Notes under the pieces: model-generated
Told to the model about the DNA's origin: nothing
What the model saw: only the letters and a program-made list of their open reading frames with translations
Database searches by the model: none
Translations under genes and position numbers: made by a program
NCBI GenBank assembly: GCA_965199745.1
Contig: CBDATB010000010.1
Span: forward strand, 124,001-188,000
Reading direction: 5' to 3'
From: CBDATB01 sp965199745
Lineage (GTDB): Bacteria > Bacteroidota > Bacteroidia > Cytophagales > Flammeovirgaceae
Length of the DNA stretch: 64,000 nucleotides
In this document: positions 1-8,276 of the stretch, in pieces
Layout: each line of letters starts with the position of its first letter
How positions within the stretch are numbered: position 1 is the first letter of the stretch

Positions 1-40
1 GATTTATTGGATGGGTAGCCCTTTGAAATAAGAAAGCCTG

Positions 41-643
41 ATGTTCGAAGCAATTGATAAGATCGACAAAGTGATATTTCTCTATCTGAATGGCTTAAAT
101 GCCCCCTGGCTTGACTCAGTAATGAATACCATTACTGAACGCGATACTTGGATACCATTTTATCTATTAATCATTGTTTATCTAATAGTTAAATACCGCT
201 GGAAAACAATAGGTATTGTAGTGGCAACGGCTTTGCTTATTACGCTTTGCGATCAGTTTGCTTCGGGCTTTTGCAAGCCTTTTTTCGAGCGGCTGCGTCC
301 ATCTCATGAACCTAGACTGGCAAATATGGTACATTTGGTGGGCGGTAGAGGCGGGCTTTATGGCTTTATATCTTCACATGCAGCTAACACTTTTGGCTTA
401 GCGGCTTTTTTATTTTTTCTTTTCCGAAAATATGAACATCGGTTTGTCTGGATATTCGCTTGGGCTTTCGTGGTTTCCTACAGCAGAATTTATGTGGGCC
501 TTCACTACCCGACCGACGTGATATTGGGAGGGCTATCAGGAGTTTTTTGGGCTTATTTAGTTTTTTATTTGTATCGCTTATTGCCGAAGAAGTATACTGT
601 TAATGATCAAATAAAAGCCCTCACCCGAAAAGAAACGATTTAA
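41..643 (+). CDS. PAP2-family membrane phosphatase
   Basis: A 200-residue integral membrane protein with about five hydrophobic segments. All three parts of the PAP2 phosphatase signature are visible: KPFFERLRP (residues 79-87), SSH (111-113) with the general-acid histidine, and SRIYVGLHYPTD (148-159) with the nucleophilic histidine and aspartate. Family members remove phosphate from lipid substrates such as undecaprenyl pyrophosphate, phosphatidate or phosphatidylglycerophosphate at the outer face of the inner membrane. The exact substrate cannot be read from sequence. The gene stands alone, 130 bp upstream of mutL. It could be an UppP/BacA substitute or a PgpB-like enzyme. Confidence 0.9.
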   Translation: MFEAIDKIDKVIFLYLNGLNAPWLDSVMNTITERDTWIPFYLLIIVYLIVKYRWKTIGIVVATALLITLCDQFASGFCKPFFERLRPSHEPRLANMVHLVGGRGGLYGFISSHAANTFGLAAFLFFLFRKYEHRFVWIFAWAFVVSYSRIYVGLHYPTDVILGGLSGVFWAYLVFYLYRLLPKKYTVNDQIKALTRKETI

Positions 644-775
644 TTACATTACATGATAATTAAACTTGGCAACACTTGTTCACTGAAATGATTATACGCA
701 TAATTTACAATTTGTATGAAAAAGTACCTAACTTAGCAAATCGTTTCACGCCAGTTATTTCAATTAGGCAGAATC

Positions 776-2697
776 ATGAACCACATCCGTTTATTGCCAG
801 AATCTTTAGCTAATCAAATTGCTGCGGGCGAGGTAGTACAACGACCTAGCTCTGTAGTAAAAGAACTCTTGGAAAATGCCGTAGATGCAGGTAGCACAAA
901 TATCCAACTAATTGTCAAAGAAGCAGGAAAAATATTGATTCAGGTTGTAGACAACGGCACAGGAATGTCTGAAACAGACGCCCGCATGTGCTTCGAGCGT
1001 CATGCCACCTCTAAAATTAGTAAAACAGAAGATTTATTTGCTATCCATACTTTCGGATTTAGAGGAGAAGCCATGGCGTCCATCGCTGCGGTAGCACAAG
1101 TATTGCTAAAGGCAAAAAGAAAAACAGACGAAACAGGCACAACTATACAAATAGAGGGTTCTAAAGTAAAATTACAAAAGCCTACCGCTATGTCTGATGG
1201 GACGAACGTCAGCGTAAAAAATCTTTTTTTTAATGTGCCTGCCCGTCGTAATTTTCTCAAATCAAATGCTGTTGAGCTAAAACATATTCTCGATGAGTTT
1301 CAGCGCGTAGCCCTGTCGAATCCTCAAATAAATATGGCTTTTTATCAGGATGGAAAAGAGATATATGTATTGAAATTTGGCAAGTTAGCCAAGCGGATTA
1401 CTTCTTTGTTTGGTAAAAATTATCAAGGGCAAATTATTAAATGTAGCGAAGAAGTGCCGCAAGTGAAAATACAAGGCTACATCGGCAAACCAGAATCTGC
1501 CAAAAAACTCGGGGGGAGCAATTTTTTTTTGTCAATAATCGCTTCATCAAGCACCCTTACTTGCATCATGCAGTAATGTACGCCTATGAAAACCTACTGG
1601 CACAAGGGTATTTTCCATTTTACGCTATTTTTATTGAAATCGATCCAGTACATATCGATTTCAATGTACACCCGACTAAAACAGAGATAAAATTCGATGA
1701 TGAACGTACCATTTATGCAGTGGTATGCGCAGCAGTTAGGCAAGCTATTGCTAGCCATGGCTTAGCTCCATCTATTGATTTTAATTTTAATGTGAACTTT
1801 GGTAAAGACAAAGAAAAACAACGTACATATACAAAGGGTATGGTATCGGTCGAAGGAAAACGCATATCGGATAATACTCCCGGAAAAAGCAGCAAATGTT
1901 CCCCAATAGAGAGGGAAATTGATCGACAACAACAATCTAATCAGCGGCACTGGGAAAGGCTTTATGTAGAAAACCCAGAAAATTTTAATCCCACAACAAT
2001 TAGCCAAACACAACAAAATAAGCGGACGGTTAACATAGAAGAAAATACAACAACACAAAAAGTACACATAGTTAGTAGTGCTGCAAATACCATAGCCGAC
2101 TACGAGTCTTTCGATGGCGAAATGGCATTACAGGAGAGAAAAGCCATCCAGATTCGCAATAAATACATCGCCTGCCCAGTAAGATCGGGTTTGATGATTA
2201 TTGACAGGGAGGCAGCGATGGAACGCATTTTTTACGAACGCTTCACACAGCAACTAAAAACAGGTAAAACTAACGCACAAAAATTGCTATTCCCCATTAA
2301 GGTAGCATTAAATCCCAGCGATTTTGTGCTAATAGTAGCTGTTAAAGAAGAATTAAAAACACTGGGCTTAATATTTGAAACCACAGACAAACATGAAGTA
2401 ATTATCTCAGCAGTACCTCATTCTTTGGAGAAAAGCGACGAAAAAGAACTCTTAGAAGGTTTCATCGAACAACTCAAATTTTATCAATTAGACGCACAAA
2501 ATAATGCTAAGTATCAATCAGCTAGAGCATTAGCCAAAAGGGCTGCTACCAAAGCCAAAAGGCTGCTAGAAAAACAAGAAATTAATACTGTTATTGAAGA
2601 GCTACTCTCTTGCGCTAATCCGAATTATACGCCCGATGGAAAAAAAACACTAAGCATTATGAGTATGGAAAGTATAGGCGAATTATTTGCTAATTAG
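776..2697 (+). pseudogene. mutL: DNA mismatch repair protein MutL, one-base frameshift
   Basis: Residues 1-240 form a GHKL ATPase: ELLENAVDAG near residue 30, DNGTGM near 60, GFRGEAMASI near 95. The second half continues in the +1 frame. The break is in the A-run at 1502-1507: with six A the frame reads SAKKLGG and stops at 1576. With seven A it reads SAKKTRGEQFFFVNNRFIK, the normal conserved MutL stretch, and runs to the stop at 2697 (about 640 residues, normal length). So exactly one A is missing. The C-terminal dimerisation domain ends with the usual NPNYTPDGK block, but the metal-binding DQHA(x)2E(x)4E endonuclease motif reads DREAAMERIFYE. This is either a real null or slippage-rescued allele, or a homopolymer sequencing error. 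Identity is certain; functional state is not. Confidence 0.9.
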
Positions 2698-2835
2698 CTA
2701 ATAGGGTGCTTGAGAAGAATATAGAACAATTCAGCATTAGAACAAAGTAGCAAATTATTGAAATCTTGCAACACATTGAAAACTTAGTCAAAAAACGGAT
2801 TTTAACTTTATCACCCAAAAGAAAGTAATACATTC

Positions 2836-3763
2836 ATGCAATATTTCTTAGGCATAGACATTGGGGGGTACGAATATAAAGTTTGGCGTTGTTAGTGAAA
2901 AAGGTGAACTCATCAGCAAAGAGAAATACGCCACCCAGCAAATAAAAGCAAGTGATAAAGCAGTAAATAGTTTTATTGATAAAATAGGTGAGCAATTAAA
3001 CAAGTATCCTCACATTAAAAAAATAGGAATAGGTTTGCCGGGCATGCTCAGCAAGAACCGTCAGAAAATCTATGAACTAGCTAATATTCCGGAGTTCAAT
3101 GCTGTGCTATTAGGGAAAAAACTAAAAGAGCATTTTCCCAATAAAATCTTTCATCTGGAAAATGATGCTGCTGCTGCCGCGTTAGGAGAATATCATTTCT
3201 CAAAAAAAAAACTACCCGATAGCTTTTTATTTATCACCTTAGGCACAGGCATTGGCGGCGGTCTAATTATAGACGGAAAAATATTTAAAGGCGGTGATGG
3301 TAATGGCGTTGAAATTGGGCATATTATCGCAGGAAATGGAAAAACAGTAGAACAAAATATTGGTAAGCAAGGGATTATTACGTTAGCCTCACAGAAAATG
3401 GCAAAAACAAATGAAAAATCTGTTTTGCGCAATTACAAGACCTTAGATGTGCAAAAAATTACCAAAGCCATACTGAAAGAAGACCCTATTGCATTAAAAA
3501 TTTATGATCAGTTGGGGCTAGTTTTGGGTGAATTGATTACTTCGTCTGTCAGAATGTTTGATATAAGCACTATTCTTATTGGTGGTGGTGTTAGTAAAAC
3601 ATTCAAATACTTAGAAAAAAGTATGTATGAAAAAGTTAGGGACTTTCTGCCCGAATACTATCTTGAAAAGCTACATATCAAAAAAGCTACTCTAGGCAAT
3701 AATGCCGGTATTATTGGTGCAGCCTCGCTGTGTTTTATTAATCAGAAATTAAAAAAAGTATGA
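2836..3763 (+). CDS. ROK-family sugar kinase (glucokinase-like), apparent N-terminal frameshift
   Basis: The ROK ATP-binding and sugar-binding blocks are present: IGGTNIKFG at the N-terminus, LENDAAAAALGEY, GTGIGGG and GVEIGHI. The best start is ATG 2836, which encodes MQYFLGIDIGG, but the G-run at 2863-2868 has six G where five would keep frame. In the sequence as given, only a TTG at 2861 starts the long frame (300 residues), and that would lose the first strand of the phosphate-binding motif. The zinc motif CxCGxxGC that usually follows GH in ROK kinases is absent, so substrate class is uncertain (glucokinase or polyphosphate glucokinase are possible). The stop overlaps the next start by ATGA, which suggests translational coupling. 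Confidence 0.8.
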
Positions 3764-5382
3764 AAATCCTTCTATTGCTATTGGTGGTCGCCTTCTCAAC
3801 CTGTGCGACTGCAGAAGAAAAACCTAAACTCGTAGTAGGCATTATTGTAGATCAAATGCGCTACGATTATCTCTCTAGATATTGGGATAAATACGGAACA
3901 GGTGGCTTCAAAAGACTCGTTACACAGGGAGTAAACTGTAAAAACGCACACTTTAACTACATCCCTACTTATACCGGACCTGGTCATGCTTCTATTTATA
4001 CTGGCACTACCCCAGCCGTACATGGCATTATTGGCAACCAGTGGTATGATAAACACGTCAAACAAATAGTCAATTGCGTTGCAGACCCAGCAGCGAGAAG
4101 TGTTGACATTGATTACGCTGTGGGGCAAAAATCACCACAATACCTCCAAGTTACCACTATTACCGATGAACTTAAACTATCTTCCAATAATCAGGCTAAA
4201 ATAATTGGTATTTCTTTTAAGGACCGCGGTGCTATTTTACCTGCCGGACACATTGCCGACGCAGCTTATTGGTTTGTAGATGGAAAATTTATTTCAAGCA
4301 CCCATTATATGCAAAAATTGCCTCAATGGGTCGAAGAATTTAATAAATCCGCCCGCATAGAAAAGTATATAAACAGCACTTGGGAAACTTTACTACCCAT
4401 AGAAAAATACACCGAAAGCCTCCCGGATGATAATCATTACGAAAATATTTTTGGCGGCAAGGAAAAGCCTGTTTTTCCCTATGATTTAAAAAAACTCAAA
4501 GCGTATAACGGAGGCTACGGACTACTTAGTGCTACGCCTTTTGGTAACTCCTATTTAGTAGATTTTGCACTACAAGCCCTCGCTAAAGAGTCTTTGGGCA
4601 AAAACAAAAGCGGGTGTACTGACTTCTTAGCTATTTCTTTTTCCTCTACCGATATTATTGGTCATTATTTTGGTATCAGAGCTATTGAAACACAAGATAC
4701 CTATCTTAGGCTTGACGCTGATTTGGCACGCCTGCTCGATGAGTTGGACAAAATAATAGGCAAAGACAAGTATGTAGTATTCCTCACTGCAGACCACGGA
4801 GCAGCAGAAGTCCCAGCCTATTTTATGGATATGAAAATCCCGGCTGGTTACGCACAATTTACCTCACTTCACAGTGATTTAAACAGGCACTTATCAGATA
4901 TTTACGGAGAGGGAAATTATATAGAAAATATCTCTAATCTTCAGGTTTTTCTAAATAGAACAACCATTAATGCGAAAAAGCTAAGCAAGAAAATTCCTCA
5001 AATACAGGAAAATACTGCCGAATATTTATTGGATTTGCCTGAAGTTGCCCTCGCCACAACAGCTAGTAATTTAAAGAAAACCGAGTTTAGCCAAGGCATT
5101 CTTGCCCTGTTGCAAAAAGGTTTTCACCATGAACGCTCGGGAGATATACTCATGGCACTCAAACCCAATTGGATAAATTATGGCGAAACAGGTACTACAC
5201 ATGGCTCAGGTTATACTTACGATACACAGGTACCCGTTATATTCTATGGTGCTGGCATCAAACAACAGCAAGTTTTTAGAAGAATAAATATTACAGATAT
5301 TGCTGCCACACTATGCGCTCTGCTTAATATTCAGCAGCCGAATGGGTGCGAGGGACAGCCAATAAAGGAAGTTCTCGAATGA
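3760..5382 (+). CDS. PafA-like alkaline phosphatase superfamily protein, exported
   Basis: A 540-residue protein with a Sec signal peptide (MKILLLLLVVAFSTCATA). It follows the PafA type of the alkaline phosphatase superfamily: metal aspartate in VDQMRYDYL, nucleophilic threonine in YIPTYTGPGHASIYTG, then STDIIGHYFG, TADHGAAEVP and THGSGYTYDTQVPV, which carry the remaining aspartate and histidine zinc ligands. PafA enzymes are broad periplasmic phosphomonoesterases that release phosphate in Bacteroidota. All ligands expected for a two-zinc site can be located. The gene overlaps the kinase upstream (3760-3763) and hisH downstream (5379-5382), so the four genes look like one coupled transcript although their functions do not form an obvious pathway. 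Confidence 0.88.
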   Translation: MKILLLLLVVAFSTCATAEEKPKLVVGIIVDQMRYDYLSRYWDKYGTGGFKRLVTQGVNCKNAHFNYIPTYTGPGHASIYTGTTPAVHGIIGNQWYDKHVKQIVNCVADPAARSVDIDYAVGQKSPQYLQVTTITDELKLSSNNQAKIIGISFKDRGAILPAGHIADAAYWFVDGKFISSTHYMQKLPQWVEEFNKSARIEKYINSTWETLLPIEKYTESLPDDNHYENIFGGKEKPVFPYDLKKLKAYNGGYGLLSATPFGNSYLVDFALQALAKESLGKNKSGCTDFLAISFSSTDIIGHYFGIRAIETQDTYLRLDADLARLLDELDKIIGKDKYVVFLTADHGAAEVPAYFMDMKIPAGYAQFTSLHSDLNRHLSDIYGEGNYIENISNLQVFLNRTTINAKKLSKKIPQIQENTAEYLLDLPEVALATTASNLKKTEFSQGILALLQKGFHHERSGDILMALKPNWINYGETGTTHGSGYTYDTQVPVIFYGAGIKQQQVFRRINITDIAATLCALLNIQQPNGCEGQPIKEVLE

Positions 5383-5960
5383 AAGTCGCCGTTATTGATT
5401 ACAGCGCAGGCAACATACGTTCAGTGCTTTTTGCTTTAGAAAGACTGGGGGTAGAAGGTGTACTCACACAAGATAAAGAAACCATACAACAAGCTGACAA
5501 GGTCGTATTTCCGGGTGTCGGGGAAGCTAGCAGTAGCATGGCTCATCTGCATAAAATGGAACTGACACAAATTATACCCGCACTCAAACAGCCGATGTTA
5601 GGCATTTGCATTGGCTTGCAACTTATGTGCCAACACTCCGAAGAGGGAGATTCTACCTGTTTAGGCATTTTTGATACAAAGGTCAGAAAGTTTCGGGGTA
5701 AAGAGAAAATTCCGCATATCGGCTGGAATAATGTCTACTCACTACAATCGCCACTTTTTGAGGGAGTTAATGAAAATACTTATATGTATTTTTTGCATAG
5801 CTATTTTGCAGAAAAATCTGAATACACTTCTGCCACTAGCGAATATATGATAAAATATAGTGCTGCCATCGAAAAAGATAATTTTTACGCCGTGCAGTTT
5901 CATCCTGAAAAAAGCGGCAGCGAAGGACAAAAGATCATTAGTAATTTTCTCAATCTATGA
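5379..5960 (+). CDS. hisH: Imidazole glycerol phosphate synthase glutaminase subunit HisH
   Basis: A class I glutamine amidotransferase of 193 residues that supplies ammonia to HisF in histidine biosynthesis. The nucleophile elbow is GICIGLQLMC, and the catalytic His-Glu pair is in VQFHPEKSG. I chose ATG 5379, which overlaps the upstream stop as ATGA and encodes the canonical MKVAVIDYSAGN start, rather than the GTG at 5346 that would add an unrelated 11-residue tail. The stop overlaps hisA by ATGA. The partner hisF is not in the window, although hisH, hisA and hisF are commonly adjacent. Confidence 0.95.
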   Translation: MKVAVIDYSAGNIRSVLFALERLGVEGVLTQDKETIQQADKVVFPGVGEASSSMAHLHKMELTQIIPALKQPMLGICIGLQLMCQHSEEGDSTCLGIFDTKVRKFRGKEKIPHIGWNNVYSLQSPLFEGVNENTYMYFLHSYFAEKSEYTSATSEYMIKYSAAIEKDNFYAVQFHPEKSGSEGQKIISNFLNL

Positions 5961-6709
5961 TCACTATCATACCCGCCATTGATCTGATAGACGGCAAATG
6001 CGTACGGCTAGAGCAAGGCGACTACAGACGAAAAAAGCTATACAATAATAATCCATTGGAAGTAGCCAAACAATTTCAGGTAGCAGGTATCGAAAGGTTA
6101 CACCTCGTAGATTTGGACGGTGCTAAAAAGGGCGAGGTAGTTAATTTGAAAGTACTTGAAGATATTGCTGCGAAAACTTCCCTGCTTATAGACTTTGGTG
6201 GCGGCATTTCATCTAATGAATCTATTCAATCTGTTTTCAACAGCGGGGCAGCCTATGCTGCTGTCGGAAGTGTCGCAGTGAAAAAACCCGAGTTATTGAA
6301 CGCTTGGGTCGAACAGTATGGCAGTGATAAAATACTGTTGGGTGCAGACGTAAAAAAAGAAAAAATTGCTATTGGCGGCTGGTCAGAAAATACCAGTATT
6401 AGCATTTACGACTTCCTGAAAGAACAACTCAATAAAGGAATTAAAAAAGTTTTCTGTACTGATATATATCGAGATGGCTTACTCAAAGGACCTTCGCTAG
6501 CTTTATATCAGCAATTACTAAGGCAATTCCCCGATTTATATCTTATTGCCAGCGGCGGGGTGCGTGATATAGAAGATATTAGAACTTTAGCAGAAAACCG
6601 ATGTAGTGCAGTAATCATCGGTAAGGCTTTGTATGAAAAACACATTAATCTCAAAGAGCTACAAGCATTTATTAGCCGACAGACACTTGCATCACCACCA
6701 AAAAATTAA
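5957..6709 (+). CDS. hisA: Phosphoribosylformimino-AICAR-P isomerase HisA
   Basis: A (beta/alpha)8-barrel of 250 residues that catalyses the Amadori rearrangement of ProFAR to PRFAR in histidine biosynthesis. Catalytic aspartates are visible in PAIDLIDGKCVRL (residue 8) and TDIYRDGLLKGP (near 130). The two phosphate-binding loops are FGGGISS and ASGGVRD. It is HisA rather than HisF because it carries the IDGKCVRLEQGDY and VDLDGAKKG blocks. Its 3' end meets pssA on the opposite strand with a 4-bp overlap, so the expected hisF/hisIE downstream of hisA is missing here. Confidence 0.95.
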   Translation: MITIIPAIDLIDGKCVRLEQGDYRRKKLYNNNPLEVAKQFQVAGIERLHLVDLDGAKKGEVVNLKVLEDIAAKTSLLIDFGGGISSNESIQSVFNSGAAYAAVGSVAVKKPELLNAWVEQYGSDKILLGADVKKEKIAIGGWSENTSISIYDFLKEQLNKGIKKVFCTDIYRDGLLKGPSLALYQQLLRQFPDLYLIASGGVRDIEDIRTLAENRCSAVIIGKALYEKHINLKELQAFISRQTLASPPKN

Positions 6710-7434
6710 TTAATAACCCTATTCAACACAGAAAGGAGTACATAAAAAACAATAATAAAAGGAATACTAACAAAGCCGAGCAAAATAAACAAACTTAATG
6801 CGGTGCCTATGAGTAAAATACGCATTTTATTGTCTACAAAAGTAAAGTTTTTAGATTTTAATGAAAGTAGTGGAAACTCCATCAACATTAAAAAAGATAT
6901 AAATAAAATAGCAGACAACTGAAAAATAGGTGAAGCAAACCACGATTGAAAGAAAAAATGACTATTTATTACAAAAGGAAAAGCACCAAAAAAGAGTGCA
7001 CTAGCGGGGGTGGGTAAGCCAATAAAAGCATCTTTTTGGCGAACATCGAGGTTAAACTTGGCCAGACGTAGCGCAGAAAAAACTGCAATTAACAAAGCGG
7101 CATATTTTAATGGTTGCCAAGAGTCGGGCAAACTACCTGCCAAAATACACATCATCAGCATAGTGGGTAGAACGCCAAAAGAAACTATATCGGCTAAAGA
7201 GTCAAGTTCTTTACCTACGGGCAAACTCCTGTTGAGTAGGCGTGCAGCGAAGCCATCGAAAAAATCGAAGATGGCAGCTAAAAACATCCAATAAACACCA
7301 GATACATAATCTCCCTGTTCAATCAAATCAATACCTATACAACCGCAAATGAGATTACCACAAGTTAAAATATTGGGAATATGGTATTTAAGAATTAACA
7401 CTACAAAAAGGATTGGAGCGTTTTTCGTACCCAA
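6706..7434 (-). CDS. pssA: CDP-diacylglycerol-serine O-phosphatidyltransferase
   Basis: A polytopic membrane enzyme (about 240 residues) of the CDP-alcohol phosphatidyltransferase family. The signature Dx2DGx2ARx8Gx3Dx3D is complete (DFFDGFAAR through GKELDSLAD). PssA condenses CDP-diacylglycerol with serine to give phosphatidylserine, the precursor of phosphatidylethanolamine. The open frame starts with TTG 7434 inside the upstream gene. GTG 7401, which encodes MLILKYHIPNILT, matches the usual short N-terminus better and is the likelier start. It is coupled to the MBL-fold gene, with which it overlaps. Confidence 0.92.
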   Translation of the reverse strand: MGTKNAPILFVVLILKYHIPNILTCGNLICGCIGIDLIEQGDYVSGVYWMFLAAIFDFFDGFAARLLNRSLPVGKELDSLADIVSFGVLPTMLMMCILAGSLPDSWQPLKYAALLIAVFSALRLAKFNLDVRQKDAFIGLPTPASALFFGAFPFVINSHFFFQSWFASPIFQLSAILFISFLMLMEFPLLSLKSKNFTFVDNKMRILLIGTALSLFILLGFVSIPFIIVFYVLLSVLNRVIN

Positions 7435-8035
7435 TACTTGTTGTGGGTCCGTGCCCGCAGTAAATTACCGTATTATCGGGTAAAGCAAACATTTGCTCAT
7501 GGATAGAACGCTTGAGTATTTGCTCGTTGCCACCCGGCAAATCGCTTCTTCCAACACTTTCTCTGAACAGTACATCACCGCTAACACAAAAGCCCTCCTC
7601 AGCAGCATAAAAAGCCAAATGACCTGGCGAATGACCCGGAACAAACAGCACCGATAAGGTACTATTGCCAAAGGCAATAAGACGGTCTTGCAACAAAAAA
7701 TCTGCCGGCTTCACGTGTTGGTACATAGAGAAGCCATAAGAAGCAGCATAAGAAGAAACCGCACGAAGTATTTGCTGCTCGCCTTCGGGAATGAGTAAGT
7801 CTACACCAAAAGTTTTACAGACAAAATAATTGCCCAACACATGGTCGATATGGCAATGGGTATTGATATTTTTTACCACTTTTAGCCGCTTATCTGATAT
7901 ATATTTTTTTAGTCTTTCCTCTTCACCTTTGCTATAGCAACCTGGGTCAATAATGATACAATCTTTACTATCATCATACAATAGATAAGTGTTCTCAGCA
8001 AAAGAATTGAAAGTAAAACACTTTACATGAATCAT
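7388..8035 (-). CDS. MBL-fold hydrolase (glyoxalase II-like)
   Basis: A 215-residue cytosolic metallo-beta-lactamase-fold protein. The metal motif is THCHIDH, followed by PGHSPGH, SGDVLF and the late histidine in CGHGP, all expected for a binuclear zinc hydrolase. The family includes hydroxyacylglutathione hydrolase-like thioesterases. The substrate cannot be fixed from sequence. It lies upstream of and overlaps pssA on the same strand, so the two are probably co-transcribed. Confidence 0.87.
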   Translation of the reverse strand: MIHVKCFTFNSFAENTYLLYDDSKDCIIIDPGCYSKGEEERLKKYISDKRLKVVKNINTHCHIDHVLGNYFVCKTFGVDLLIPEGEQQILRAVSSYAASYGFSMYQHVKPADFLLQDRLIAFGNSTLSVLFVPGHSPGHLAFYAAEEGFCVSGDVLFRESVGRSDLPGGNEQILKRSIHEQMFALPDNTVIYCGHGPTTSIGYEKRSNPFCSVNS

Positions 8036-8174
8036 CTGTTAAATGGCATTTTGTTAGATAATGAATTTATTTTCGAAACAATAAAACTGATTAGGCTTTG
8101 CATAAATGAGCCAAAATTTTGTAAATTAAAAGCTCTTCATTTATTTTGAGTTGTGTGAACAAAAGTATCTCAAA

Positions 8175-8276
8175 ATGCCAATCGAAGAACTTTTGTCAGC
8201 AATATTAAAAAGTAAAGTACCTCCAAGCAAGGCATTATTAAATTTATTACTGTCATTGAGTGGCTATTTAGAATGA
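8175..8276 (+). CDS. Mini-ORF coupled to the nuclease-methyltransferase
   Basis: ATG 8175 opens 33 codons (MPIEELLSAILKSKVPPSKA to SGYLE) whose TGA overlaps the ATG of the methyltransferase gene in an ATGA junction. The peptide is helical and amphipathic in appearance, without a recognised domain. The overlap is the only positive evidence. It could be a leader peptide that couples translation, a small regulator or antitoxin-like remnant, or chance. Confidence 0.3.
   Translation: MPIEELLSAILKSKVPPSKALLNLLLSLSGYLE

Noticed and set aside
1522..1530. T-run as the site of the mutL frameshift
   Set aside because: Frame comparison shows the normal KTRGEQFFF sequence already before the T-run, so the missing base lies upstream in the A-run at 1502-1507.
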